Notes: generated by a model not told the origin, from the sequence alone. A stretch of 64,000 nt of DNA from an uncultured Dysgonomonas sp. (GCA_900556485.1 USOX01000005.1:96308-160307), one strand, 5' to 3'; shown: positions 9,226 through 19,340, numbered from the stretch's first letter. Numbers and translations are program-made.

Positions 9226-10554
9226 TCACACTGTAGGCAGGCTCATCCCTGTTATCTTGCGATATAGGTCAAGAGCATACACATCTGTCATTCCCGATAC
9301 AAAATCGAGTACAGCAAGTATTCGCTCATACAGAGTAGGCGCATCTACTTCAAACTGCTCCGGCACACGGCTCAATATCAACTGCGAATATTTTCCATCA
9401 GGCGACTCTATAGCTTTGATCAGTGTATCAAGAAGAAATCCGATGATGCGATGCCCTGCCAATTCAATGTCCACAACATCTTTAGCTTTGTAAATCTTCT
9501 TAAAGCTTACTGCTGCAGCCTTTTTGTATGCTTCATTAGGCAAAGATGATATTTTCTTAATCAGCGCACCTTCAAATTTACCTTCAAGTATATCTTCTTC
9601 ATTATCTATAAATACACTGGTACACTCATTTACCAGAAGTCCAATAACACTGGAACGAAGATAAGCAATTTGCTCATTTATATCATTTACATATTGCATT
9701 ACTCGTCTCATTTTTTGCTGCTTTTCTTCAGTAAAAAATTGAAGGAATAAACCAATTGTTTCTTCAGTAGACAAAAGGCCAAGCTTATGAGCATCTTCTA
9801 TATCCATCATTTCATAACAGATATCATCGGCAGCCTCTACAAGATAAACCAATGGATGGCGCACATATTTTAAAGGTGACTCTTGTAAACAAATCAGGCC
9901 TAAACCTGTAGCGATTCTCCTAAAGTCTTCTTCCTCTGACTGAAAGAAGCCAAATTTTCCTTTCCCGTTAGCAGCAAGAGACGAATATGGATATTTAACA
10001 ATGGATGCCAGCATTGAATAAGTCATTACAAACCCTCCTTTGCGCCGTCCTTTAAACTGATGAATAAGTAAACGAATTGAGTTAGCATTTCCTTCAAAAT
10101 TTATAAAGTCTTCCCAACGACCTCCTTCTGCTTTCACTTTTTCTTCCAGATAGCGTCCGTTTCCTTCCGAAAAATAACTGGTTATAGCAGTTTCTCCGGA
10201 ATGTCCGAAAGGAGGATTTCCTAAATCGTGAGCCAGACATCCGGCTGCAACAACCGAACTTATTTCTTCAAAATCGGCAAGCGATTGAGGGTACTTATTC
10301 CTCAGTTCACGACCAACAATCACCCCTAACGACCGTCCAACACTTGATACCTCTATGCTATGAGTCAATCTGTTATGTACAAATACACTTCCTGGTAAAG
10401 GAAATACTTGTGTCTTATTTTGTAATCGTCTAAAAGGTGACGAAAATATAAGCCTATCATAATCGCGTTGAAAGTCGGTTCTGTCATGATGCTTGCCATC
10501 CTGATATTCCTCCATTCCAAAACGCTTTGCTGAGATCAATTGTTGCCAGTTCAT
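9226..10554 (-). CDS. dgt: dGTPase (deoxyguanosinetriphosphate triphosphohydrolase), HD superfamily
   Basis: A 442-residue HD-domain triphosphohydrolase that cleaves dNTPs to deoxynucleoside and triphosphate, controlling the dNTP pool. The N-terminal RTDFQRDYDRLIFSSPFRR and HNRLTHSIEVSSVGR (first metal His) and the HD pair in CLAHDLGNPPFGHSGE are diagnostic; YLVEAADDICYEMMDIEDA supplies the later Asp. Length is close to the family norm. It has a candidate -7 box 26 bp upstream of the ATG. The neighbouring lipoprotein gene is divergent. Confidence 0.93.
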   Translation of the reverse strand: MNWQQLISAKRFGMEEYQDGKHHDRTDFQRDYDRLIFSSPFRRLQNKTQVFPLPGSVFVHNRLTHSIEVSSVGRSLGVIVGRELRNKYPQSLADFEEISSVVAAGCLAHDLGNPPFGHSGETAITSYFSEGNGRYLEEKVKAEGGRWEDFINFEGNANSIRLLIHQFKGRRKGGFVMTYSMLASIVKYPYSSLAANGKGKFGFFQSEEEDFRRIATGLGLICLQESPLKYVRHPLVYLVEAADDICYEMMDIEDAHKLGLLSTEETIGLFLQFFTEEKQQKMRRVMQYVNDINEQIAYLRSSVIGLLVNECTSVFIDNEEDILEGKFEGALIKKISSLPNEAYKKAAAVSFKKIYKAKDVVDIELAGHRIIGFLLDTLIKAIESPDGKYSQLILSRVPEQFEVDAPTLYERILAVLDFVSGMTDVYALDLYRKITGMSLPTV

Positions 10555-10579
10555 TCTCTATTTAATTATAAATCACGAA

Positions 10580-10587
10580 CAAAAGTA
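10580..10587 (-). promoter_or_regulatory. candidate -7 box for dgt
   Basis: On the minus strand this reads TACTTTTG, fitting TAnnTTTG, 26 bp upstream of the dgt ATG. No exact -33 TTTG is seen, so support is partial. Confidence 0.45.
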
Positions 10588-10675
10588 TGAATAATATTTT
10601 AGTTACAGATTACAAGTTGCCTAGTAAACAAAATACAAATAAACAAGTTCAATTTACGATATTAACAATGAAAAC

Positions 10676-10701
10676 AAAAAGTGACAAAGGTGACACTTTT
10701 T
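10676..10701. promoter_or_regulatory. 26-bp inverted motif with two GTGAC units (copy A)
   Basis: Arms AAAAAGTG and CACTTTTT enclose ACAAAGGTGA; inside, GTGAC occurs twice 10 bp apart. The reverse complement differs by one base from the sequence at 53046-53071. It sits in the 329-bp gap between divergent dgt (start 10554) and the lipoprotein gene (start 10884), which otherwise holds only AT-rich sequence. Shape and location fit a protein-binding site or a short repeat. Confidence 0.5.
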
Positions 10702-10883
10702 CTTATATATTTTACTGTAACTTTTTTATTCACTAGTTAGCTTACTAACTCTATATATAATATTATATAGATAAAGATTCGGGAAGTAATTACTAAATTG
10801 CAGATTTGCATAAATATAATATCTTATATAAGCGATCGTTGTTTAAAATGAATATATATTTGTAATTCCTAATAAAAACTAAT

Positions 10884-11732
10884 ATGAAACTGATTAATTT
10901 ATTTTCCGTTTTTTTATTGACAAGCTTATTTATTTGTTTTACAGCTTGTAGTGATGATGATAAAGTATCTGATTTGACTTTAGAAAAAGAGTTATACATT
11001 GTACCGGTCGCAGGTTCCACTAATATAAAAATATTAGGTGGATATGATAATTTGGAATTAACGAAAGGGGCTGATCTTTTTGAATTCAGCTATATCGGAA
11101 ATAGTGGGAAAAATACTATTGGTATAACAGGGATGAAAGTGGGAACGACCTCTCTAACTGTAAGAAATCCCAAGCTAAATCAGGAAGTAACAGTTACTAT
11201 TAAAGTAGTACCTGCTTATACATCCTTTTTAGTTGATGCCAATATAGGAATAGATATTGAACCTATTTCTGTGGACAATAAAGAATTAATTAGAAAAGAG
11301 ATCAATGATAATATCTCAATAAAATCTTCCTATGTCATTTCTCTTATCAAAGATGAAGAAAAAACATTATATATTTTTGAATCAAAAGATAAGTTAGCAA
11401 AGGCTGAGTTTCTTTATAAAGGAACTTATGAATTTGAAAAGAAAGAGGATGCTGGATATCTAATATTAAACTATAAAAATGCAGGTGCAGAAGAGACTCA
11501 TAGATATAAATTGGATGGAAATACAGCAATAGCCTTTATTAATCTCTTTTTTGATCTGGATTGGACTAAGGCTAAAATGAGTGAACCTGCACTGATCGCA
11601 ATGGATTTAACAGAAGACTATACTGAAGTTTTGAAATCAAAATATCCTCAGTTAGAGAGTGCAATATCAAAAATGAAAACAATTTTGTTTTACTATCCAA
11701 ATTTAGAACTACCCGTAGAATTGTTCGAATAA
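10884..11732 (+). CDS. lipoprotein with Ig-like (BIG2-type) N-terminal domain
   Basis: A 282-residue exported protein. A lipoprotein signal ends FLLTSLFICFTACSDDD, with Cys21 as the lipid site and acidic residues behind it, typical of surface-exposed Bacteroidetes lipoproteins. Residues about 30-112 (LYIVPVAGSTNIKILGG, IGITGMKVGTTSLTVRN) look like a bacterial Ig-like fold. The remainder (about 115-282) contains two similar-looking strand-rich segments and no family I recognise. Monocistronic, divergent from dgt and 115 bp upstream of the helicase gene, which has its own promoter. Function unknown. Confidence 0.7.
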   Translation: MKLINLFSVFLLTSLFICFTACSDDDKVSDLTLEKELYIVPVAGSTNIKILGGYDNLELTKGADLFEFSYIGNSGKNTIGITGMKVGTTSLTVRNPKLNQEVTVTIKVVPAYTSFLVDANIGIDIEPISVDNKELIRKEINDNISIKSSYVISLIKDEEKTLYIFESKDKLAKAEFLYKGTYEFEKKEDAGYLILNYKNAGAEETHRYKLDGNTAIAFINLFFDLDWTKAKMSEPALIAMDLTEDYTEVLKSKYPQLESAISKMKTILFYYPNLELPVELFE

Positions 11733-11799
11733 AATAATACTATAATTATTAGTGAAGGTCATTGTTGATAACGAATGATTACTAACTGTCTGATAAAAG

Positions 11800-11830
11800 T
11801 TGATGTATTGAGACTTAATTAATATCTTTG
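11800..11830 (+). promoter_or_regulatory. promoter of the helicase gene
   Basis: TATCTTTG at 11823-11830 is a good TAnnTTTG -7 box, with TTGA at 11800-11803 at -33 spacing (19-20 bp). Transcription would begin about 10 nt before the ATG at 11848, leaving a very short leader. Confidence 0.65.
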
Positions 11831-11847
11831 TTCTTCTCAATTTAGAC

Positions 11848-14187
11848 ATGGATAATTTACTCGATCAACTTAATAAGCAACAGCGTCAAGCTGTAGAATA
11901 TATCGACGGGCCTTCACTGATTATTGCAGGGGCAGGTTCGGGCAAAACCCGTGTATTAACATACAAGATTGCCTATTTACTCAAACAAGGGCTTATGCCT
12001 CATAACATTCTCGCTCTTACTTTTACCAATAAAGCAGCACGGGAAATGAAAGAACGTATTGCTCAGCTTATTGGTTGGCAGTACGCTCGTTATTTATGGA
12101 TGGGCACATTCCACTCTGTATTTTCACGTATTCTGCGTACAGAAGCTGAGAAAATAGGTTTTACATCAAGTTTTACTATTTTCGATTCAGCGGATTCCCG
12201 TAATATGATAAAAATGATTATCAAACAATTCCAGTTGGATGATAAGGTTTATAAACCTGCACGGGTACAAGCAGTAATATCCAATGCAAAGAATGCATTG
12301 ATATCACCACAGATGTATGCGCAAGACAGAGAACTGATTGAATATGATCAGCGTTCGAAGGTTCCGATGATCAAAGATATTTATCGGGAATATCATAATC
12401 GTCTGAAAGCATCCAATACAATGGATTTTGATGATTTGTTATTTTACACAAATTGCCTGTTTCGTGATCATCCGGATGTATTGAAAGATTATCAGGAAAG
12501 ATATCAGTTTATATTGGTGGACGAGTATCAGGATACCAATTTTGCACAATATTTAGTTGTAAAGCAATTATCAGATGCACATCACAGAGTTTGTGTTGTA
12601 GGAGACGATGCACAAAGTATATACTCATTCCGGGGTGCAAATATCGATAACATATTAAAATTTAAGGAAGTATATCCTGAGGCAAAATTGTTTAAACTAG
12701 AGCAAAACTATCGTTCCACTCAAAATATTGTAAATGCTGCCAATAGCCTTATCAAGCAAAATAAAGGACAGATAGAAAAAACTGTTTTCTCAGAGAATGA
12801 TCAAGGAGAGCGTATTGAGATAGCAAGCGCCTTTTCTGATTTCGAAGAAGGCGTAATTGTATCGAATAAGATTTGGGATTTACGTCGTGATAAGAGTGCC
12901 TCTTATAGCGATTTCGTTATTCTTTACCGTACCAATGCCCAATCCCGAATTTTTGAGGAGGCTTTACGCAAAAAAAATATTCCTTATCGTATCTATGGAG
13001 GGTTGTCTTTCTACCAACGAAAAGAAATTAAGGATGTTATAGCCTATTTTCGGATGGTAGTCAATCCTTATGATGAAGAAGCTTTCAGACGTATTATCAA
13101 TTATCCAACAAGGGGAATTGGTAATACCACATTAGGTAAGATATCAGATGCTGCGCGTTTACATAATGTGAGTATGTGGGAGATTATAGATCAGCCTCTC
13201 GAATATAATTTGAATGTAAATGCAGGCACGGCAAAAAAACTAAAAGATTTTCAACTGCTGATCGAAAGTTTTATTATCAGTTTGAAAGAACTATCTGCTT
13301 ACGAATTGGCTACCAAAATAGTAAAGCAAAGTGGTATAGCCAGCGAAGCGTATCAGGATCAGACACCCGAGGGTATGAGCCGTCAGGAAAACTTGCAAGA
13401 GCTTTTAGGTGGTATTCACGAATTTTGCGAAAGTCGTCAGGAAGAAGGGCTGGGAGGCATAGGGCTGATGGATTTCTTATCCGAAGTTTCTCTTCTTAGC
13501 GATCAGGATACCGATAAAGAGGCTGATAAGGAAAAAGTAACGATGATGACTATTCATGCTGCTAAAGGCTTAGAATTTAAGAATGTATTTATTGTAGGCT
13601 TAGAGGAAGATTTATTCCCTTCTGCAATGGCAAAAAATGAATTTCGGGGTTTAGAAGAAGAACGTCGCCTTTTCTATGTAGCTATTACCCGGGCTAAAGA
13701 ATTCTGTATGATAAGCTTTGCTAAAAGCCGTTTCAGAAACGGACAAATAAATGCATCAAATCCAAGTCGCTTCCTTAGGGATATTGATACCGAATATTTA
13801 AACGTTACTGCTAATATGTTCGGTAGCGGAAATTTTGGTGTATTCAATCGTCCCGAAACATATACGAAGGAACTGTTTGATTATGCAGATACTGCACAAC
13901 CACAACAAGGAAATATAAACAGGAAGCCTGTCAGTTCACAAAATATAGAGCCTGTCACTACTCGTCCGAATTTTGTGAACGCTCAGACAGCTAAACCCAA
14001 GCCATCTGCCGGAGGTAATGGCGAAGAAGTTCAGGTTGGTGCTCAAATAAAGCATGAACGTTTTGGCATAGGTAAAGTTATATCTGTAACTGGCGATCCC
14101 GAAAGCCGTAAAGCAACTGTTGAATTTGAGAACTCCGGTACAAAACAACTGTTGTTGAAATTTGCCCGTTTCGAAGTAATAGGATAG
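11848..14187 (+). CDS. pcrA: UvrD/PcrA-type superfamily 1 DNA helicase
   Basis: A 779-residue 3'-5' DNA helicase for repair and recombination control. Motifs in order: Q-motif LNKQQRQAVEYIDGP, Walker A IIAGAGSGKTRV (about 27-38), Ia LALTFTNKAAREMKERI, Walker B ILVDEYQDTN (about 222-231), III VVGDDAQSIYSFRGA, IV FKLEQNYRS, V MTIHAAKGLEFKNVFIVG, VI EERRLFYVAITRAKE. The C-terminal tail after residue 650 is low complexity, then ends in a Tudor-like segment (GAQIKHERFGIGKVISV), the PcrA/UvrD arrangement. Complete, housekeeping. Confidence 0.95.
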   Translation: MDNLLDQLNKQQRQAVEYIDGPSLIIAGAGSGKTRVLTYKIAYLLKQGLMPHNILALTFTNKAAREMKERIAQLIGWQYARYLWMGTFHSVFSRILRTEAEKIGFTSSFTIFDSADSRNMIKMIIKQFQLDDKVYKPARVQAVISNAKNALISPQMYAQDRELIEYDQRSKVPMIKDIYREYHNRLKASNTMDFDDLLFYTNCLFRDHPDVLKDYQERYQFILVDEYQDTNFAQYLVVKQLSDAHHRVCVVGDDAQSIYSFRGANIDNILKFKEVYPEAKLFKLEQNYRSTQNIVNAANSLIKQNKGQIEKTVFSENDQGERIEIASAFSDFEEGVIVSNKIWDLRRDKSASYSDFVILYRTNAQSRIFEEALRKKNIPYRIYGGLSFYQRKEIKDVIAYFRMVVNPYDEEAFRRIINYPTRGIGNTTLGKISDAARLHNVSMWEIIDQPLEYNLNVNAGTAKKLKDFQLLIESFIISLKELSAYELATKIVKQSGIASEAYQDQTPEGMSRQENLQELLGGIHEFCESRQEEGLGGIGLMDFLSEVSLLSDQDTDKEADKEKVTMMTIHAAKGLEFKNVFIVGLEEDLFPSAMAKNEFRGLEEERRLFYVAITRAKEFCMISFAKSRFRNGQINASNPSRFLRDIDTEYLNVTANMFGSGNFGVFNRPETYTKELFDYADTAQPQQGNINRKPVSSQNIEPVTTRPNFVNAQTAKPKPSAGGNGEEVQVGAQIKHERFGIGKVISVTGDPESRKATVEFENSGTKQLLLKFARFEVIG

Positions 14188-14303
14188 GGGAGGCATTTTA
14201 TCCTATTTAGGGGGACATTTCATCTTAATAAATTATAAGTGTTTCTCATATGTTCCGATCATTATAATTTTACAATTGTGAAACTTATAATATCTGAGAT
14301 CAT

Positions 14304-15821
14304 ATGAGAAACATTGTATTTCTATCATTCTTCATATTCTTTTTTAGCTTCTGTTCATCTTCTGATGACAATCCTGTAGTACCGGAACCAACTCCGACTC
14401 CTGAGCCTATTCCGGAAGTGCCTACACTAGTGACTTATCCAACTCCAAACAGAGATACAGTACCTGCATTTCCTGGTGCTGATGGAGCAGGTAAATATGT
14501 ACTTGGTGGAGCTGCGGGACAAGTTTATACTGTAACTAGCTTGGCTGATGATGGTTCTGTAGGAACATTACGTTGGGCGGTTACGCAAACGGGTGCCCGT
14601 ACGGTCATTTTCGCAGTAAGTGGAATTATAGAACTTCGAAGCACATTGAAAATAACATCCGGAGATTTGACTATTGCAGGTCAAACAGCTCCGGGAGATG
14701 GAATTTGTATTAAAAACTATGCAACTACTATAGATGCTGATAATGTTATAGTAAGATATCTGCGTTTCCGCATGGGAGATGAAAAAGACACTCAGGACGA
14801 CGCTCTTTGGGGGCGCAATCATAAAAATATAATAATAGACCATTGCTCTATGAGTTGGTCTACCGATGAATGTTCGTCATTCTATAACAATAATAATTTT
14901 ACTATGCAATGGTGTATTATTGCCGAAAGTCTGGCTAATTCTGTTCATGAAAAAGGTAACCATGGTTATGGAGGCATTTGGGGAGGACAAGGTGCTACTT
15001 TTCATCATAATTTAATGGCTCATCATTCAAGTCGAAATCCACGTATGGGCGGAAGTCGTACTACAGGGAAACCAGACCTTGAAAAAGCGGATATGAGGAA
15101 CAATGTATTCTACAATTGGGGGCCAAACAATAGTGGCTATGGAGGCGAAGGAGGTTCTTATAATATTGTAAATAATTATTATAAGCCAGGTCCCGCTACT
15201 GCCGAAAAGAAAGATATCGTCTATCGTATATTTACTATTGATGCGGATGATGGTACGCAAAAAAATGAAAAGGGGGTTCATGGGGTATTTTATGTAAATG
15301 GAAACTATTTTGATAACAGTTCCAGTGCAATTTCTTCGGTAAGTAGCTATTTGAATTATTTAACGAAGGTAAATAATGACAATTGGTTTGGAATTAAATT
15401 AAATACGAAAAACGGAGAGTTTACAGAGGCTGAATGCCGATCAAACAACGAATTTGAGATCGCTTCTTGCAAAACATATACAGCCGCAGAAGCATACAAC
15501 CGGGTGTTAGCTAGTGCTGGAGCCTCTTATAAACGGGATATAGTTGATACCCGCATTATCAATGAGGTAAAGAATGGGACGTTTACCAATAATGGCTCCA
15601 ATGGAAGTACTAATGGAATCATAGATACACAAACAGATGCCGGAGGTTGGCCAGAATACAAATCATCCGCTGCCCTTACCGATACAGATGGTGATGGTAT
15701 GCCTGACGAATGGGAAACAAAGATGGGACTTGATCCTAATAATAAAGATGACCGAAATAATTATAATCTAAGTCGTTCATACACAAATCTGGAGGTTTAT
15801 TTGAGTTCAATAGTAGAATAA
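14304..15821 (+). CDS. pectate lyase, polysaccharide lyase family 1 type, lipoprotein
   Basis: A 505-residue right-handed beta-helix protein. The N-terminus ([19 protein letters not shown]) is a lipoprotein signal followed by a proline/threonine/glutamate-rich linker (about 24-50), so it is probably on the cell surface. The lyase domain opens [20 protein letters not shown] and contains [46 protein letters not shown] and [10 protein letters not shown], whose Arg is the expected catalytic base; DALWGRN and DHCSMSW form the calcium/substrate region. The end (about 460-505) carries [13 protein letters not shown], a calcium-binding repeat of the dockerin/thrombospondin-3 kind. It cleaves polygalacturonate or a related polymer by beta-elimination (family knowledge). 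It faces the DUF6377 gene tail to tail. Confidence 0.88.
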   Translation: MRNIVFLSFFIFFFSFCSSSDDNPVVPEPTPTPEPIPEVPTLVTYPTPNRDTVPAFPGADGAGKYVLGGAAGQVYTVTSLADDGSVGTLRWAVTQTGARTVIFAVSGIIELRSTLKITSGDLTIAGQTAPGDGICIKNYATTIDADNVIVRYLRFRMGDEKDTQDDALWGRNHKNIIIDHCSMSWSTDECSSFYNNNNFTMQWCIIAESLANSVHEKGNHGYGGIWGGQGATFHHNLMAHHSSRNPRMGGSRTTGKPDLEKADMRNNVFYNWGPNNSGYGGEGGSYNIVNNYYKPGPATAEKKDIVYRIFTIDADDGTQKNEKGVHGVFYVNGNYFDNSSSAISSVSSYLNYLTKVNNDNWFGIKLNTKNGEFTEAECRSNNEFEIASCKTYTAAEAYNRVLASAGASYKRDIVDTRIINEVKNGTFTNNGSNGSTNGIIDTQTDAGGWPEYKSSAALTDTDGDGMPDEWETKMGLDPNNKDDRNNYNLSRSYTNLEVYLSSIVE

Positions 15822-15845
15822 ATGGTATTAAATTAGTTTTTAGGG

Positions 15846-15880
15846 ATGAGGGTAGTTGTTATTTGCAATACCCTCTTTCT
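15846..15880 (+). terminator. terminator shared by the pectate lyase and the facing regulator gene
   Basis: GAGGGTA at 15848-15854 pairs with TACCCTC at 15869-15875, followed by TTTCTATTTTTTG. Only 57 bp separate the two convergent genes, so this hairpin probably serves the plus-strand gene and may work both ways. Confidence 0.65.
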
Positions 15881-17531
15881 ATTTTTTGAATGTTCCTATC
15901 TTCTTCACCATCCATTCAAAGTCTTCTCTTGATATTTTAGCTTTGTTACGGGTTTTAGTACGGTAGTTATAAATTGTATTCACCGAATAGCCCAGAAAAT
16001 TAGCTATTTTTCCACTATCATCTATTCCCAATCTGATAAGTGCATAGATTCGTAATTCATTATTCAGTACCTCTCCTTTTTTCAATATAATCTGTTCTCC
16101 ATCTTGTAAAAGAGCATTGAATTTTTCAATGAAATCAGGGAATAAATGGGTGAACATAATGTCAAAATTACTGAATAGCTCTTTTAATTCATTCTCTTTC
16201 AGATCATTATTCTTTGTCGTTTTATAGAGGTTTTCTATTTCTTTTGCCTGAATCCTTTTATTTACCATCTTCCTGTAATCATCCAGTTTCTCAATGTATT
16301 TCGAACATTGATCCAAAAAATATCCAATATATTCTTCTTTAATATGATTAGCTTCTACAACTTCGTAGTTGATTTTACGAAGCTCATTATTCATATTATG
16401 CAGTTTCTGATTTAAGTCATTTAGCTCAAGATTGGTTTCTTTCTGTCTTTTACTTATAAGAATACCTTTACGCATTTGCTTGTATGCATAAAAGGCTGAA
16501 ATAGCAAGTAATACAGATAATATACTTATCAGTATAAGAAATACCCGAAGCTGTCTTTTCTGTTCATCATTTTTCTTTTGATAAGCTTTGTCTATAATAG
16601 CCTGAATATTCAATATTTCCGAGCTACGGATACGTGTATTGTAGTCATTGATATTATCTAGAGAGAAACGGACATAACGATATGCCCTGTTTATATCACC
16701 TTCCTGCATCAACATATTAGCCAGTATAGGGATAGAAGCATTGTCTTTGATTGCACATTGTATGTCGGAAATAGCAGATAGTATCAGGTATTTCTTCTCC
16801 ATCTCCAAATCTCCGTTTCTACGATATAGAAGCGAACGATTAAATGTGACCAGAGCATATATAGGAGTTCCTATTTTTGTCATAGCCAATCGTTTATCAT
16901 TTATCTCCAAGGCTTCTTTTATTTTACCTTCTTGTCTAAACAGAATTTCTTCTATCTTCAGGTATTCTTCCGAGTCGTGACTGGCTGTTTGCGAAACCGA
17001 ATCTCTATAAGCATTTGATTTTGACCAATATTGTCCCCTTTCCCTAACATTCTGTGTATATTGCCCTAAACCGGAATATAAGTTACCATAGCTATTATAA
17101 TACTCAATCATTTGCGACTTATCGAGGTATTCCTTTATCACATTCTGCATCACATCTGCAGCCTCTTTATACATGCCAAGCATCGAAAATAAGCTACCTG
17201 ATGCAATTGAAGTTTCGTTTATCTTACGAATATCATTTTGTGAAAATGCAATATCGAGATTCTGATTTAGATACGAGATGGCAGAGTCGGATATAAATGA
17301 CCTGTATTCTTTATACAACAGGCTATTGATTGAATATAATTTGTCAGGTGTATTTGCTCTTAACTTCTCGGCTTTCAGGTCTTCTATTTTGGCATTTTTC
17401 AACTCTATGTATATATCGTTGCTTTTTATTTTATTGTCGAGAGCTGCAAATAGAGAATCTAACTCACTTTTTGCAGATAGATGAGTAATTGATATAAATG
17501 ACAGACTCAAAATAAATATGAATGTCTTCAT
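15879..17531 (-). CDS. DUF6377 membrane-bound TPR regulator with C-terminal HTH
   Basis: A 550-residue protein: signal peptide (1-20), a helical repeat region of TPR type (about 25-315, for example LGMYKEAADVMQNVIKEYL and RRNGDLEMEKKYLIL), one membrane segment at about 325-347 (LRVFLILISILSVLLAISAF), a coiled coil (about 355-400, KETNLELNDLNQKLHNMNNE), and a cytoplasmic end with IYALIRLGIDDSGKIANFLG followed by YSVNTIYNYRTKTRNKAK, which is a LuxR-like helix-turn-helix. This is the Bacteroidetes DUF6377 architecture, thought to link an extracytoplasmic signal to transcription. It sits between the PL1 pectate lyase and the GH9/ThuA genes, which makes those its likely targets (inference). Confidence 0.85.
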   Translation of the reverse strand: MKTFIFILSLSFISITHLSAKSELDSLFAALDNKIKSNDIYIELKNAKIEDLKAEKLRANTPDKLYSINSLLYKEYRSFISDSAISYLNQNLDIAFSQNDIRKINETSIASGSLFSMLGMYKEAADVMQNVIKEYLDKSQMIEYYNSYGNLYSGLGQYTQNVRERGQYWSKSNAYRDSVSQTASHDSEEYLKIEEILFRQEGKIKEALEINDKRLAMTKIGTPIYALVTFNRSLLYRRNGDLEMEKKYLILSAISDIQCAIKDNASIPILANMLMQEGDINRAYRYVRFSLDNINDYNTRIRSSEILNIQAIIDKAYQKKNDEQKRQLRVFLILISILSVLLAISAFYAYKQMRKGILISKRQKETNLELNDLNQKLHNMNNELRKINYEVVEANHIKEEYIGYFLDQCSKYIEKLDDYRKMVNKRIQAKEIENLYKTTKNNDLKENELKELFSNFDIMFTHLFPDFIEKFNALLQDGEQIILKKGEVLNNELRIYALIRLGIDDSGKIANFLGYSVNTIYNYRTKTRNKAKISREDFEWMVKKIGTFKK

Positions 17532-17573
17532 AGTCAGCTTAATTAGATTTAATAGTCATGCGTAGAGTGCAAT

Positions 17574-17581
17574 CAAATATA
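17574..17581 (-). promoter_or_regulatory. candidate -7 box for the DUF6377 gene
   Basis: TATATTTG on the minus strand fits TAnnTTTG; it lies 43 bp upstream of the ATG at 17531. The -33 region (AAAACA on the plus strand) is only a weak match. Confidence 0.4.
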
Positions 17582-17615
17582 CAATTTCTTTTGAAAAACA
17601 GGTGTCCGTTTATAA

Positions 17616-17649
17616 TAAAATATTTCCCCAAAACTTCGGGGAAATATTA
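17616..17649 (-). terminator. terminator of the GH9-ThuA-ThuA operon
   Basis: ATATTTCCCC (17620-17629) pairs with GGGGAAATAT (17638-17647) around AAAACTTC; on the minus strand it is followed by TTTATTAT. It lies 32 bp beyond the stop of the last ThuA gene. Confidence 0.75.
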
Positions 17650-17680
17650 TCAGAAAAAGGACTATTATAGTAAAATCTCT

Positions 17681-18496
17681 TTATTTTACGAAAGGATCAC
17701 CATCTTTACTTTGGCTCACTACCCACCGGAATGCATTTACAAATAAGAGCTTTTGAGTAGCGTCTGTAAACTCATCATCACCATGTCCCATATTTAGGTA
17801 GATCATGCGGTATTTCTTATTAGTCCATACAATAGGGAAATCTCCGAAATTAATAACATCTTTTATTCCCAGAGGATAATTATCGGGAGAGATAGACAAC
17901 AATACATCTACATCCTTATTTTCGCGTGGACTAGGATTCCATTGATACCACTCACTTTCAGGTGCTATAAATGATGCAGGAAGATTTTTTGTTATCGGGT
18001 GCGATGTGTAATCTACTGTTAGTTTCACTGGTTGAGGTGGCCAGTTATTACAATAGAAAACACCACCACCGAGGAAATCAACAAACCAAGGCCAATTGGT
18101 ATTCTTATCATTATAAGCCGCTGCATGGAATCCCATCCATCCGCCACCATTTTCCATATACTTCTGGAATGCTTCGCGCTGTGTTTTATCGGTAGGCGAA
18201 GTATTAAGCATTATCACAATATTGTACTCTTTCAGTTTCTCATAAGGGTATGCCGTAAGGTCAGTTGTTTTATCAAGTATAAATCCATCACCATAATTTA
18301 GCCTTCTGAAAAATTCGGCGCCTTGTTCTGCAAACTGTACATGGGCTTCTTCTGCATTTGTTGTATAATATATCAAAGCTTTGAATCGGGGAGCTTTAGC
18401 ATAATTTGCAGGATATCCATTTGCATTTTGTGCATTTATTGATGCGATATAGACAAACAGAAATAATAAGATCAGGTATAATTTATTGTTTCTCAT
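17681..18496 (-). CDS. ThuA-domain protein (class I glutamine amidotransferase-like fold), secreted
   Basis: A 271-residue exported protein with signal peptide 1-22 (LYLILLFLFVYIASINAQ). The ThuA domain fills the rest: FKALIYYTTNAEEAHVQFAE, YNIVIMLNTSP, AFQKYMENGGGWMGFHAAAY, DFLGGGVFYCN, HPITKNLPASF, EWYQWNPSPREN, IVWTNKKYRMIYLNMGHGDD. ThuA proteins occur with sugar dehydrogenases, DUF1080 hydrolases and glycosidases; the chemistry is not settled for most members. It is the last gene of an operon, 9 bp after a second ThuA gene. Confidence 0.88.
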   Translation of the reverse strand: MRNNKLYLILLFLFVYIASINAQNANGYPANYAKAPRFKALIYYTTNAEEAHVQFAEQGAEFFRRLNYGDGFILDKTTDLTAYPYEKLKEYNIVIMLNTSPTDKTQREAFQKYMENGGGWMGFHAAAYNDKNTNWPWFVDFLGGGVFYCNNWPPQPVKLTVDYTSHPITKNLPASFIAPESEWYQWNPSPRENKDVDVLLSISPDNYPLGIKDVINFGDFPIVWTNKKYRMIYLNMGHGDDEFTDATQKLLFVNAFRWVVSQSKDGDPFVK

Positions 18497-18505
18497 AATA
18501 ATATA

Positions 18506-19336
18506 TTATTTAATATTTTCATTTTCTGTTGTCCACAAAATAGCATTCGCAAACATTTTCGTGAAGTTTTCAGAGTCGAATAATGTTTTTGCATGCCCCA
18601 TCAGGAAATATACATTTCGTGCTTTTACATTCTTATTTGTCCATATTGCAGGATGATCTCCCATCTTAATATCAGACATCGGTTCGTATGTAGATTCGTC
18701 TACATTAGCCAGAACGTGTACGTTCTCTCTTGGATTTTTATCGAATGTATACCATTCATCATCAGGCAATATAAATGATTCGTCCACACCTTTCATTACA
18801 GGGTGAGTTTTATCTTCTACATTTACCTTAGCGGAAGCAGTTGGCGCAATATAATTTTTGAAGCGGATACCACCCATAAAGTCAGAAAACCATTGCCACA
18901 GCGGATAACCATCAAAATCGCCAAGCAATGTTGCATGATGAAATCCTATCCAACCTCCCTTCCCTTGTTCTATATATTTGATAAATGCAGTCTCGGCTTC
19001 TTTTGTCCATGTGTATGGAGGAAAATCGAGCTGTATAATTGCTTTAAATTGAGATAAATATTCTTTATTGATTTTCTCTGTATTATTTATTTCAGTATAC
19101 TCAAAATTGTGCTCTTTCGCAAAAGCATCAATCCATACCAATGCAGTATCGGTAAAGCTACCATGTTGTCCTCCTCTTTCAGTCAGGATTAATATCTTTA
19201 ATGGTTCAGTATTAGAGCTTTCCTCACTCGTCTTGCTAGACGAACCTTTTGTATTACAACTGACAGCAATTAGAGCAATTAATAATATGTAAGCTAGTTT
19301 TCTCATAATGGTATTATTATGTTGATTGTTATACAA
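18506..19336 (-). CDS. ThuA-domain lipoprotein
   Basis: A 276-residue protein with a lipoprotein signal (YILLIALIAVSCNTKGS); the true start may be MRKLAYILL, ten codons inside the longest frame, since the first codons (MYNNQHNNTI) look unlike a signal peptide. The ThuA fold is clear: KILILTERGGQHGSF, AIIQLDFPPYTW, FIKYIEQGKGGWIGFHHATL, FMGGIRFKNY, HPVMKGVDESFILPDDEWY, PAIWTNKNVKARNVYFLMGH. It is a paralogue of the ThuA gene downstream (9-bp gap) and begins 4 bp after the stop of the GH9 gene, so the three are one transcription unit. The GGWIGFHHA block lies where the nucleophile elbow sits in glutamine amidotransferases, with no cysteine visible, as is usual for ThuA. Confidence 0.87.
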   Translation of the reverse strand: MYNNQHNNTIMRKLAYILLIALIAVSCNTKGSSSKTSEESSNTEPLKILILTERGGQHGSFTDTALVWIDAFAKEHNFEYTEINNTEKINKEYLSQFKAIIQLDFPPYTWTKEAETAFIKYIEQGKGGWIGFHHATLLGDFDGYPLWQWFSDFMGGIRFKNYIAPTASAKVNVEDKTHPVMKGVDESFILPDDEWYTFDKNPRENVHVLANVDESTYEPMSDIKMGDHPAIWTNKNVKARNVYFLMGHAKTLFDSENFTKMFANAILWTTENENIK

Positions 19337-19340
19337 TTAT

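Noticed and set aside
17558-17746. Plus-strand 62-residue frame between the DUF6377 and ThuA genes
   Set aside because: It spans a clear minus-strand terminator and overlaps the end of the ThuA gene; no recognisable protein.
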